Of a stretch of 64,000 nt of DNA, positions 10,270-21,636 are shown piece by piece. Positions within the stretch are counted from its first letter, which is position 1, and each line of letters opens with the position of its first letter. Source of the stretch: Ridgeia piscesae. Lineage: Eukaryota > Annelida > Polychaeta > Sabellida > Siboglinidae. Under the pieces are notes generated by a model that was not told the origin of the DNA, made no database searches, and saw only the letters and a program-made list of their open reading frames with translations. The translations under genes and the position numbers were made by a program. Where the stretch lies: the NCBI GenBank assembly GCA_025642075.2, contig JAODUO010000121.1, positions 229,501 through 293,500 on the forward strand, written 5' to 3'.

Positions 10270-13200
10270 TATGTGTGTGTGTGTGTGTGTGGTGTGCGTG
10301 TGTCGTGTGCGTGTGCGTGTGCGTGTGCGTGTGCGTGTGCGTGTGCGTGTGCGTGTGCGTGTGCTGTGCGTGTGCGTGCGTGTGCGTGTGTGCGGTGCGT
10401 GGTGCGTGTGTGCGGGTGGTGTGTGGTGTGGCGGGGGGCGCGCGTCGTGAGTGGTGCGCGCGCGCGTGCGGGTGGTTCGGGTGGTGTGGCGTGGGGTGGT
10501 TCGGGTGGTGGTGGTGGGTGGTTGCGGGGGGTGGTGTGCTTTGGTGTGCGGTGGTTCGGTGGTGGGTGGTGTCGGGTGTGGGTGGTGTGGGTGGTGTGCG
10601 TGGTGGTGGTGTGTGTGTGTGTGTCGTGGGGGGGTGTGTGTTGGGGGTGGTGTGGGTGGTGTGTGTGGGGGGGGTGGGGTGGTGGTGGGGGGTGGGGGGG
10701 TGGGGGGGCGTGGTGGTGTGGTGTGGGGGTGCGGTGGGGTGTGTGGGGTGTGTGGTGGTGTGGGTGTGTGTGTGTGTGTGGTGGGGTTGGTGGTGGTGGG
10801 TGTGCGTGGTGGTGGTGCGTGTGTGTGGTGTGTGGTGGTGGTGTGGGTGGTGTGGTGGTGGTGTGCGTGGTGTCGTGGTGGTGGTGTGGTGGTGTGGGGG
10901 TGTGGTGGGTGTGCGTGGTGTGCGTGGTGTGTGTGGGTGTGTGGTGTGGTGGTGTGCGTGGTGTGCGTGGTGTGGTGGTGTGGTGTGGTGTGTGGGTGGT
11001 GGTGTGGTGGTGTGTGGTGGGTGGGGGTGGTGTGCGTGGTGGTGCGTGGTGTGGTGTGGTGGTGTGGTGGTGTGGTGGGTGGTGGTGTGGTGGTGTGGTG
11101 GTGGGGTGTGGTGTGGGGGTGGGTGGTGCGTGGTGTGGTGGTGTGGTGTGTGTGGGTGGTGGGTGGTGCGTGGTGTGGGTGGTGTGCGTGGTGTGGGTGG
11201 GGTGGGTGGTGTGCGTGGTGTGGGTGGTGTGCGTGGTGTGGTGGGTGGGTGGTGTGCGTGGTGTGGGTGGTGGTGGTGGTGTGGTGGTGCGTGGTGTGGG
11301 GGGTGGGTGGTGTGCGTGGTGGGTGGTGTGCGTGGTGTGGGTGGGGTGGGTGGTGTGGTGGTGGTGGTGTGCGTGGTGTGGGTGGGGTGGGTGGTGTGCG
11401 TGGTGGGTGGTGTGCGTGGTGTGGTGTGGTGGTGTGGTGTGTGGTGGTGTGGTGGTGTGGTGGTGTGGTGGTGTGGTGGTGTGGTGGTGTGCGTGGGTGG
11501 TGGTGTGGTGGTGGTGGGTTGGTGTGCGTGTGTGCGTGGTGGGTGGTGTGCGTGTGGTGTGGTGGTGGTGCGTGGTGTGGTGGTGGTGGTGTGGTGTGCG
11601 TGGTGTGCGTGGTGTGGTGGGTGGTGTGCGTGGTGTGCGTGGGTGGTGTGGGTGGTGTGCGTGGTGTGGGTGGTGCGTGGTGTGCGTGGTGTGGTGGTGT
11701 GCGTGGTGTGGGTGGTGTGCGTGGTGTGCGTGGTGTGTGGTGGTGGTGTGGTGGTGTGTGTGGGTGGTGTGGGTGGGGTGGGTGGTGGTGTGCGTGGTGG
11801 TGGTGGTGTGCGTGGTGTGGTGGGTGGTGTGGTGGTGTGCGTGGTGTGGGTGGTGTGGGTGGTGTGCGTGGTGTGCGTGGTGTGTGTGGTGGCGTGGTGG
11901 TGGTGTGGTGGGGGGTGGTGTGGTGGTGGTGGTGTGCGTGGGGGGTGGTGTGGTGGTGTGGTGTGTGTGGTGTGGTGGTGGGTGGGTGCGTGGTGTGGTG
12001 GTGTGGTGGTGGTGGTGGCTGGTGTGCGTGGGTGGTGGTGTGGTGGTCGTGGTGTGCGGGGGTGGGTGGTGGGTGGTGTGGTGTGTGGTGGGTGGTGTGT
12101 GCGGGGGTTGGGGTGGTGTGCGTGGTGTGCGTGGGTGGGGTGGTGGTGTGCGTGGTGCGTGGGTGGTGGTGTCGGTGGTGTGCGTGGTGTGCGTGGTGTG
12201 GTGGTGTGTGGTGTGGTGGTGGGTGGGTGGTGGTGTGGTGGTGTGCGTGGTGTGCGTGGTGTGCGTGGGTGGTGGTGGCGTGGTGGGTGGTGTGCGTGGT
12301 GTGGGTGGTGTGGTGGTGTGGTGGTGTGGTGGTGTCGTGGTGTGTGGTGGGTGGTGGGTGGTGTGGGGTGGGTGGTGGGTGGTGTGGTGGTGGTGGTGTG
12401 GTGTGGGTGGTGTGCGTGGTGGGTGGGTGGTGGGTGTGTGCGTGGGTGGTGGTGGTGGTGTGGGTGGTGTGGTGGTGTGCGTGGGTGGGTGGTGTGCGGT
12501 GTGGTGGTGGGTGGTGGGTGGTGTGCGTGGTGTGGTGGTGTGGTGTGTGTGGGTGTGTGGTGGTGTGTGGTGGTGTGGTGTGCGTGGTGTGGTGGGTGGG
12601 TGGTGTGCGTGGTGGTGGTGGTGTGGGTGGTGTGCGTGGTGGGGGGGGTGGTGGTGTGCGTGGTGTGGTGGTGGGTGGTGGTGTGTGGTGGTGCGGTGGT
12701 GTGGTGGTGGTGGGTGGTGGTGTGCGTGGTGTGGGTGGTGTGCGTGGTGTGGTGGTGGTGGTGGTGTGGGTGGTGTGGTGGTGTGGGTGGTGTGCGTGGT
12801 GTGTGTGGTGTGGTGGTGTGGGTGGTGTGCGTGGTGTGTGTGGGTGGGTGGGGTGTGCGTGGTGTGCGTGGTGTGGGTGGTGTGCGTGGTGTGGTGGTGT
12901 GCGTGGTGTGGTGGTGTGGGTGGTGTGCGTGGTGTGCGTGGTGTGGTGGTGTGGGTGGTGTGGGTGGTGGTGGTGTGCGTGGTGTGGTGGGTGGTGTGCG
13001 TGGTGTGGTGGTGTCGTGGTGTGCGTGGTGTGGGTGGTGTGCGTGGTGTGGGTGGTGTGCGTGGTGTGCGTGGTGTGCGTGGTGTGGTGGTGTGGTGGTG
13101 TGCGTGGTGTGCGTGGTGGTGGTGGTGGTGCGTGGTGTGGTGGTGTGCGTGGTGGTGCGTGTGGGGGTGCGTGGTGTGGTGGTGGTGGTGTGCGTGGGGT

Positions 13201-14215
13201 GGGTGGTGTGCGTGGTGTCGGTGGTGTGCGTGGTGTGCGTGGTGTGCGGGTGGGTGGTGCGTGGTGGTGGGGTGGGTGGTGTGGTGGTGTGCGTGGTGGT
13301 GGTGGTGTGCGTGGTGTGCGTGGTGTGGGTGGGTGGGTGGTGTGGTGGTGGGTGGTGGTGGTGGTGTGGTGGTGTGGGTGGTGTGCGTGGGTGGTGTGGT
13401 GGGGTGGTGTGGGTGGTGTTGGGGTGGGTGGTGGTGTGCGGTGGTGTGCGTGGTGTGCGTGGGTGGGTGGTGGTGGTGTGTGGGGGTGGTGGGTGGGTGG
13501 TGTGCGTGGTGTGCGTGGTGGTGGTGTGCGTGGTGTGCGTGGTGTGGGTGGTGGTGTGGTGTGTGGGGTGGGTGGTGTGGTGGTGTGGTGGTGTGCGTGG
13601 TGTGCGTGGTGTGGGTGGTGTGCGTGGTGTGCGTGGTGGTGGTGGTGGTGTGCGTGGTGTGCGTGGGGTGGGTGGTGTGCGTGGTGTGGTGTGGTGTGCG
13701 TGGTGTGCGTGGTGTGCGGTGGTGTGCGTGGGTGGTGGGTGTGCGTGGTGTGGGTGGTGTGGGTGGTGTGGGTGGTGGGTGGTGTGCGTGGTGTGGGTGG
13801 TGTGCGTGGTGTGCGTGGTGTGGGTGGTGTGCGTGGTGTGCGTGGGGTGGGTGGTGCGGGGGCGTGGTGTGCGTGGTGTGTGTGTGTGCGTGGTGTGTGT
13901 GTGCGCGCGTGTGTGTGCGCGCGCGTGTGTGTGCGTGTGTGCGTGTGTGCTCGTGTGTGCGTGGTGTGCGTGGTGTGCGTGATGTGGGTGGTGTGCGTGG
14001 TGTGGGTGGTGCGCGTGGTGCGCGTGGCGCGCGTGGTGTGCGTGGTGTGCGTGGTGCACGTGGTGCGCGTGGTGCGCGTGGTGCGGGTGGTGCGGGTGGT
14101 GTGCATGGTGCGCGTGGTGTGCGTGGTGTGTGCGCGCGTGTGTGCGCGTGTGCGCGTGTGGTGTGCGTGGTGTGCGTGGTGTGCGTGGTGTGCGCGTGTT
14201 TGTGTGTGTGTGTGC
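10270..14215 (+). repeat. 3.9-kb G/T-rich low-complexity array, almost free of A
   Basis: The array begins as (GT)n, passes through (GTGTGC)n, and becomes an irregular mosaic of GGTGTGCGTGGTG, GTGGTGGTG and GGGTGGTGTG words. It ends in (GTGTGC)n again. The plus strand holds essentially no A until about 13982, where a few GATG, GCACG and GCATGG words occur. All three stop codons need A on this strand, and T at their first base on the other, so every frame on both strands is open for about 1,240-1,370 codons. These ORFs encode only Val/Trp/Cys/Gly/Arg or His/Thr/Pro/Ala homopolymer-like chains and are not genes. GTG and GGT runs allow Z-DNA or G-quadruplex structure. Polymerase slippage and assembly error are both likely here. 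Confidence 0.95.
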
Positions 14216-14274
14216 AAAAAGACTCAGTTTCCAATAATGCTACGTCTATATAAACTAAATGAAACTTAAATTAT

Positions 14275-14277
<3 letters not shown>

Positions 14278-14309
<32 letters not shown>
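14278..14309. repeat. (CT)n microsatellite
   Basis: Pure CT dinucleotide run that abuts the left arm of the large inverted repeat. Confidence 0.95.
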
Positions 14310-14314
<5 letters not shown>

Positions 14315-14840
14315 TGTTTCTTGGTTTGTTCGATTGGGGGTCGAGTGCAGCAGACGATGCACGTTTGACGCTCAATATGTAGTGTGACAGATAGTGTCAA
14401 CTAAGCTGCACACAAGGTACAGTTTAAGATGTCAGCAGACACTAGGATATCAACAGATGCCGGAACACAACGAGGACGGGCACAGATTGTTCGATGCAGT
14501 TACTCGAAGGTATGAAAGTTTGCGGAGGTATTCAGAACGGTAACTAATGGTCGTACGTTCCATTAGTGTCATATTATCATATTTGTGATTCAATGTATGT
14601 TTCTGTTGTAATTCCTTCTATTATAATTTTACCTTTAACAGCATCACAAAATTACAATGTGTTCAGAATAGCTTGGCAAGGATTTTGATTAGGTATCCAT
14701 GTTTTATCCGTTTTATGGGGCTTCTAAATCTAGTTATTGCATTGTGTTCCTGTCCTATATCGTATTATCTTTAAATTCATTGCTTACTCCGGTGAGAAAG
14801 GTTGCCTAGCTTCGATCATTTCTAGTTTTTGTCCCTAAAG
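14310..14840 (+). repeat. left arm of a 5.1-kb inverted-repeat structure
   Basis: Starts TCATCTGTTTCTTGG and ends TTTTTGTCCCTAAAG. Its reverse complement matches 18848-19383 closely over the whole arm, for example GGGGGTCGAGTGCAGCAG here against CTGCTGCACTCGACCCCC there. Differences are scattered substitutions and small indels. No ORF of note. It may be the terminal repeat of a large transposon, or a fold-back duplication. Confidence 0.85.
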
Positions 14841-14863
14841 TCAATACCATTGTTGGGACAAGT

Positions 14864-15981
14864 GCTTTTGCCTGTTTAAGCTAACACGTATGTGGAAAAC
14901 AAAATTATGATCACTATGCTGATCGGTGTTGATATCTTAAATAAAATAAATTGGCTTAGTCTACATCTGTTATATGTTTATTATTTTATGTTATGTATTC
15001 TTGTTTACCAATTTGAGTTATATTGAATTATGCGAATTCCTTGTTACATTTTGTGAAGGATAAAATGGCGACGATGTGTGTGCCATCTTGGTTTCACTTC
15101 GCCTGTTGTAAAACATTCCTATCCATAAATCTGCATGGATGAATAATTATAGGTGTTTAATGTATCATATGATATAATATAACATATAAACGATGTTTTT
15201 GCCTGTTTAAGCCAACACTCATGTGGAAAACGAAGTTACGATCACTATGCTGATTGGTGTCGATAATATCTTTAATAAAATAACTAAAGTTGTCTTAGTC
15301 TACATCTGTTAATTATATGTTTATTATTTTATGTTATGTATTCTTGTTTACAAATTTGAGTTATGGATTTATACGAATTATGTATCAACATTTTAAAGTA
15401 ACTCCTTGTTACATTTTATGAAGGACAAAATGGCGGCGACGAGTGCGCCATCTTGGATTCACGTCGCCTGGTGTAAAACATACCTATCCATAACTGTGCA
15501 TGGATGAATAATTATAGTTTCACATGTTAACATGTTTAATGTATCATATGATATAATATAACATATAAACCATGTTTTAACGCCATTCTACAATACAAAT
15601 AACTTCACTGGAAATAGTTATATCAGTTTAAGTTAAGACAAGTTGACACCACAATCTCGCCAGTCAAACATTATATGGTATATAAAGAAAGGAAATTGCT
15701 ACTATAATTGTAACTGATGTGTATTCGATGCCTGTGGCAAAGGGTGTATCACGTCCGGCAATGGAACGCCGGGCTTAGGGGCAGATACTCCCTCCCTTTC
15801 TCGTAGCACAGTGGTCAGTTGTGAGGGTTGAAGGTCGTGACATTTCTCGCCAGGGGAACGTTGTAAGGAGCAACCAAAGCGGAGTCCCGAGCCCAAGGAG
15901 ATACATTAGATACTGTACTATGTACTAATGTACTATAGGCAGAATGTTCCCAGTGTCTCCCACTTCCGGATTCTCTCTTTT
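14864..15981 (+). repeat. dispersed repeat family R1, copy 1, with internal tandem duplication
   Basis: Two tandem units (about 14864-15192 and 15193-15574) share TTTTGCCTGTTTAAGC, TGTGGAAAACRAA, CATCTGTTA, TGAAGGA, AAAATGGCG and CATATGATATAATATAAC. The single-copy tail 15575-15981 (AACTTCACTGGAAATAGTTA, GGGCTTAGGGGCAGATA, CAGTTGTGAGGG, GAACGTTGTAAGGAGCAACC) is also present at 28330-29460. The family is non-coding, and each tandem unit carries one YY1-like ATGGCGRC site (15062, 15427). Confidence 0.75.
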
Positions 15982-17430
15982 TCTTTTCATTATCTGATAT
16001 TATAAATTACATAATTTCATGGAATTTATGTTTAAAATTGCCTGTATAAAATGGTTGAACTTGTAATAAATACGTTGCCTTGTCTGCCTGCTTAACTATA
16101 TCTTGGAGGACTTTCATGTAGTTTTTAAAATACATTTATTGTATAATATGTATTGATGAATTTTTATGATTTTGCTTTTGTTCATTATATTTTAATAACT
16201 ATTATATTTTCCCATCTGTTAAGCCAACACATGGAAAGAGAAGGCTACCTGGCACAGAGATACTGAACAAGAAACAAAGGGAATGGGATAGACCAGGAAA
16301 ATATGGCCACAAACAGACACCTTGAACAGGAGAAATGAGCAGAGTAAATAAGAATTGTTACATATGTGACTGGTCAGTCTCTTGCTAACAGTGTCATTCT
16401 TGCGAAGACACTAATTTGAACAATTTCTACGTCAGTCCTATTATAAAGTTACATTGTATTAGTCAATAAAGCATTGTCATAACTATTTTACACACACATA
16501 CCCCACACAAAACCTAATATGTATTAAACGACACTTACCCTATTCATATTTGGGATGTCATTAGACATACAGAGGATAATCAACTAGAGAAAATGCTGGA
16601 TATTGTTAGGCAATGCAACATGTTTTGTAATAACCACCATTAAGAACTCATGCTTGTGGGAAACAACTGTACAGGTTTTGTAATTTTCCACTTTTTCAGG
16701 TAGAAACAATCGTTCAAATAGGGTGTTTGATAGCCATGGTAACGGAGTATGAAGAAGAGTTCAAAACAATGTTAGCAGCATTTTTTATCCAGAAAAGTGA
16801 ATTTTTGCATATTTTTTAGATTGTATACTAATAATTATGTGTTCCTGTAAGATGATATAAAATAAAACATTCTAATAATATAAAACACAGTTGTGACTGA
16901 TTGCATTTAGAATACTGTGTTGTAAGGCAAAAGTAATGTCAGTTGTTTGTCTAACCATTTTGTTCACTTGGACAGTTTAGGGTAATATCGATTCAGTGTT
17001 GTGTGTGGCACGTTCACACCCTGCTGGTGTTCCTTATGCAAACACTACATGTGTGCACACACATTGATTCTATTTAATAAGTTCAGCTGCTTTTGTGACA
17101 TCTCTGAAATGCATTGAACGATAGTTAAGTTTGTGTATGTATCAATGTATATATGCAGGAATATTAATGCTTTCTTCATAAATGGCCTGCACCTTGGTTG
17201 CCAAACAAACAGGAATTAATATGCAACCCAAACAACTATGACATAAGATCTACATGTGGGCTGTATACGTATGCTTATAAAATGTTTCTCGCTGCCCGCA
17301 TCATATGACCAGCATCAGAGTAGTGCCAGGTCATCAAGTTAAGTGCAACAGTAATAACTCTTCTTGAGGTCAACATAGAATATGCAGAGGACTCCAGTGG
17401 CATTCGAGTTGTCATACTTCAAAGACTGCT
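15982..17430. other. interior of the inverted-repeat structure, no gene seen
   Basis: AT-rich sequence without a credible ORF of useful length. No transposase-like motif was seen. Confidence 0.4.
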
Positions 17431-17433
17431 GTT

Positions 17434-17615
17434 GTAGGAAAGTTGGAGCCTTCCATCTAACAAGTTGTATGGTTGGCTATAAGACAGGAACTGGATGAGA
17501 TGGGACCAATCGAGAGACGTGATTGGTGGAGAAGAGGTGGTGATTCCCGTGAAGGAGAGAGAAAGAGAGAGTGAGGGCGAGAAAAGGAAGGAGAGCGAGA
17601 GAAAGTGCAAGGGAT
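17434..17615 (+). repeat. direct repeat D, copy 1
   Basis: Nearly identical to 18602-18782 in the same orientation. Shared words include AACAAGTTGTATGGTTGGCT, GACAGGAACTGGATGAGATG and GTGATTGGTGGAGAAGAGG. Both copies run into GA-rich sequence. Confidence 0.85.
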
Positions 17616-17642
17616 AGAGAGAGAGAGCAAGAGAGAGAGAGC

Positions 17643-17699
<57 letters not shown>

Positions 17700-17740
17700 T
17701 GCGAGCGAGAGCAAGAGAGCGAGAGAGACAGAGAGAATAA
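17556..17740 (+). repeat. (GA)n-rich simple repeat
   Basis: Purine-only GAGAGA/GCGAGA tract with a long pure GA core around 17650-17698. Five short direct repeats with the word CACCAGAATAAAGA follow to about 17830. The long Ser/Leu and Arg/Glu ORFs over it are artefacts. Confidence 0.9.
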
Positions 17741-18601
17741 AGATAGCTCACTAGAATAGACAGCCCACCAGAATAAAGAGAGCCCACCAGAATAAAGATA
17801 GCCCACCAGAATAAAGATAAACCACCAGAATATATACAGCACATTGGATCTCATATCAAGTTGGTTTTAAACATTAGCTACCATGTGTAATAATGCATAT
17901 GGTTTACAATTTATTTTCATTTATATAAAACACAGCTTACATAAAGTATGTCGTACTAGAAAACTACCTGGTAACTGATTATCTTTCTTCAAATTAATGA
18001 AATAATCAATTACAGTATAGAACAATTTCAAAATATTAATCCGTTACATTTATACCAAATGTATGTAACCAAGTAACCATACAATAATGCATCTGGACAT
18101 AGCCCTGACTGATATAACAAACAATTTATCCTGTATGTGTGATTTTTTTTACTAAAACCTACTTAAAATAACACATCTGTTAATACACTGTAACTGTTTT
18201 AAATAAAAAGCACACTACAGTATTTTGTTTCCTGTAACAAACTGAACTGCACTGACTGGGAATACAGTGTAATGAGTATACACACAAATAACTCTGAATG
18301 GAACTTAGCTGTATCCAACGTGACAAGGTTCATATCTCTGATGTGCAAAAAATATGAGTGCATTAAAATAACTTATTGTGTACATCTTGCAATGATTTAG
18401 TGTTATACAGTTTCCGAAAACATGCATTCATTATGGTAAATCAACAATTCAACATAAATACTATTCACAAAGCATTCTTGGGTAATGTACGTATAACTGA
18501 ATAATGCACGCATAGTTTTACCATTCGTTATAAAAGCTGTATCAATTGCAGTGCAGATCCTAGCTCTGAAAAACATTGCTGTTTACCATGTTCAGCTGTA
18601 G

Positions 18602-18845
18602 TAAAGTTGGAGTCTTCCGTCTAACAAGTTGTATGGTTGGCTACAAGACAGGAACTGGATGAGATGGGACCAATCGAGAGACGTGATTGGTGGAGAAGAG
18701 GTGGTGATTCCCATGAAGGAGAGAGAAAGAGAGAGTGAGGGCGAGAAAAGGAAGGAGAGAGCGAGAGAAAGTGCAAGAGCAAGAAAAAAGCGAGGGGCAA
18801 GAGAGCAAGAGAGAGGGAGCGGGAGCGGGAGCCTTAAGGGACAAA
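18602..18845 (+). repeat. direct repeat D, copy 2, plus GA-rich tail
   Basis: A second copy of the 17434-17615 sequence, followed by GA-rich sequence that leads into the right inverted arm. The (CT)n before the left arm and this GA tract are complementary in type, but one lies outside and the other inside the arms. Confidence 0.85.
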
Positions 18846-18847
18846 AA

Positions 18848-19383
18848 CTTTAGGGACAAAAACTAGAAATGATCGAAGCTAGGCAACCTTTCTCATCGGA
18901 GTAAGCAATGAATTTAAAGATCTAAAGATGATACGATATCGGACAGAAAGACAATGCAATGACTCGATTTAGAAGCCCCATAGAAAGAATAAAACATGGA
19001 TACTTAGTCAAAATCCTTGCCAAGCTATTCTGAACACATTGTAATTTTGTGATGCTGTTAAAGGTAAAATTATGATAGAAGGGGAATTACAACAGAAACA
19101 TGCATTGAATCATGAATATGATATGACAATAATGGAACGTATGACCATTAGTTGCCGTTCTAAATACCTCCACAAACTTTTATACCTTCGAGTAACTGCA
19201 TCGTACAATCTGTGCCCGTCCTCGTTGTGTTCCGGCATCTGTTGATATCCTAGTGTCTGCTGACATCTTAAACTGCACCTTGTGTGCAGCTTAGTTGAGA
19301 CTAACTGTCACACTACATTGAGCGTCAAACGTGCATCGTCTGCTGCACTCGACCCCCAATCGAACAAACCAAGAAACAGATGA
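18848..19383 (-). repeat. right arm of the 5.1-kb inverted-repeat structure
   Basis: Reverse complement of 14310-14840: inner end CTTTAGGGACAAAAAC, outer end GAAACAGATGA. An extra partial copy of the inner edge (AGGGACAAAAACTTT) precedes it. A target-site duplication cannot be judged because the left flank is a CT microsatellite. Confidence 0.85.
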
Positions 19384-19523
19384 AGTTGGCCTTGCACTGT
19401 TAACCGGGAGAACTACAGTTTGACCCCAACGATTCCATGCTATTGGTCGTTGCACCCTTCGCTCATTTGTTAATATAAATACCTGTCAGCAGTCACCGAT
19501 GTGGCTAAGTTAAATCTTGTAGG

Positions 19524-20114
19524 TCACTGAACTTTGACCCGATTTGCAGTAATGCCTGTAACTCTGCTATTAATAAAGCTAGTGAAACAATATATCATCG
19601 GAAAGCCAATACACATGTGCATATAACTGTCATAAAATTAAAACAATAGTGTAAATAAGGATGTTATAATTTTAGACATTTGACCTTTGGCTTCAGATAC
19701 CCATAAATGTATCCTCTGATTTTGCTAATATTTTGTAGACAGTATCCTCTACTATTGCAGATGAGTCCCTGAAAATATTAGAGTGGGGCAGTGGGCAAAT
19801 AATAAGTTTCAGAGATACATTAAATCAAGTACACCCGTAGCTAGGATAGCACTCTTTAACCCAATAGAAACATACAGCACAATCTCTGATTTTGCTAACT
19901 ATTGTGTACCCAGGATCCAATATTATTGCAGAAGAGTCCTTGAAAGCATTAGAGTGGGCAAATAATAAGTTTCAGAGATACATTAAATTAAGTACACCCA
20001 AGGATGAAAAATTGCACCAGGATAGCACTGTATAACCTGTGCAATACAAACATCAGTACAATCTCTGATGTATAAATCCATATATGTATATATATGCTCA
20101 CTATTTATATAATT
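19524..20114 (+). repeat. left arm of second inverted repeat
   Basis: Outer end TCACTGAACTTTGACCC, inner end TATATGCTCACTATTTATAT then AATT. It pairs with the reverse complement of 20386-20769. The arm contains an internal tandem duplication of about 145 bp (about 19740-19880 and 19885-20030; shared AGAGTCC/GAGTCC, TTAGAGTGGG, AATAATAAGTTTCAGAGATA), of which the right arm has only one copy. Confidence 0.8.
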
Positions 20115-20385
20115 GCTATGCAATATACCAGGGGTTGTTTTTATGCAGTTATCCATCAGAGGGACAAGATCATGCACTTGTAAATTTTGTCTGTAATGTT
20201 ATGTGATTTATGGCATACAGAGCAATGTTAAAGCATGCAAATGACCAACTTGTATTGCATAAAACATATGATAAGCATTGCAGATTGAATTGTATTGACA
20301 ATTGATCAGCTTCATGTGTGATGATTTCAGTTTCATTAGACTGAGAGATAATATGTCAATTGATCAGAAAAAGGTGAAGTAATGA

Positions 20386-20769
20386 AATTATCATTAGTGA
20401 GCACATATACATATATCATTTGACATTTACACATCGGAGACTATGCTGTATGTTCATATTGGGTTATACAGTGCTATCCTGGTGCAGTTTTTCATCCATG
20501 GGTGTACTTAATTTAATGTATCTCTGAACATTATTAGTTGCCCACTCTAATATTTTCAGGGACTCTTCTGCAATGGAATAGGATATTGTGTAAAAAATAT
20601 TAGTAAAACAGAGGATACATGTTTTGGATATCTGAGGGTGAAGGTCAAATTTCAAAAATTACAACATTCTTATTTACACTAATGTTTTAAGTTTCTCTGG
20701 CTTTATTAATAGCAGAGTTACAGGCATTAATGTAGCAGTAAGTATGCGATTTGGGTCAAAGTTCAGTGA
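20386..20769 (-). repeat. right arm of second inverted repeat
   Basis: The reverse complement reads TCACTGAACTTTGACCC, then GCCTGTAACTCTGCTATTAA, TTAGAGTGGGCAACTAATAA, GGATAGCACTGTATAACC and TGTGCTCACTAATGATAATT, matching the left arm in order. The loop is about 270 bp (20115-20385) and shows no gene. Confidence 0.8.
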
Positions 20770-21636
20770 ACTTAAATGATACTTGACCTAGATTTTTATT
20801 TTATTTTTTATTTTGATATTTCGCATGAGCCAACAACTGTACTAAATTTCCTCAAAATTGGAGTCGGGTGATGTTTTGAGTGATTGATTTGACATGGAAT
20901 GTTAAATTCACGCCTTCATAACCACCATAGCTCCCTAGCGTATACATATATCTGTTGACAAATTATATGCGTCTTATCGATTTTGATATTGACCAACTCT
21001 CAGCATGATTTCTAAGGATGTTGGCACAATAGAAGTTATATACTATTTACTATTATTAATAGCAGCATTTAATGGGACACCCAAAAGGGGGTTTTCGTCC
21101 TGTAGGGTGGAATCTGTTATTCCAACAGATTACAAATACATCTTGTGCATGGTACACCATGGCAGCATCTATATATTATGTTATATCATTAAGCATGCAT
21201 GAGCATTGATCGGTGTGGGATGAGGGTGACGTGTCCCCCACTTTTTAGCTTGAGTGGGACTGCATAGGAAATGTCCCCTTCACCTCTTCAGTCCAGAAAA
21301 AAATCTGTCTCCCTCTCACCTCTCTCATAAGCCCCTACATAGGTCTAGTAGCTAAAAATAATAAACTCATGATATGAAATTCCCACTACCCAGAGGAAAA
21401 TCGACTATATATATATGTGTGTGTTTAAAGACTTGAAGGAAATTATCATATATTCTTTGGTGTTTTGGAACAAAACAAGACTTGACAATTATTACATTCC
21501 AACATTATTAAATAACGCAATTTTCTGAGATAAAATAATTATTGTTGACATACACCCATGTTGTCATTAAATATTATTGCACTTGCATTACTGTACTTTT
21601 ATAAATATTGTCTCATGACATTTTAATTTTTTTTAG
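20770..21636. other. intergenic or upstream intron, nothing recognised
   Basis: No further integrase exon could be found here. A C-rich pyrimidine patch lies at about 21265-21330. Confidence 0.35.

Noticed and set aside
10270..14215. Hundreds of GCGTG words as hypoxia-response-element cores.
   Set aside because: A five-base core in a GT/CG simple repeat carries no information without flanking motifs or binding data.
10141..14269. Six ORFs of about 1,240-1,370 codons, one per frame.
   Set aside because: Openness follows from the near absence of A (plus strand) and T (minus strand). The translations are low-complexity chains and no frame is preferred.
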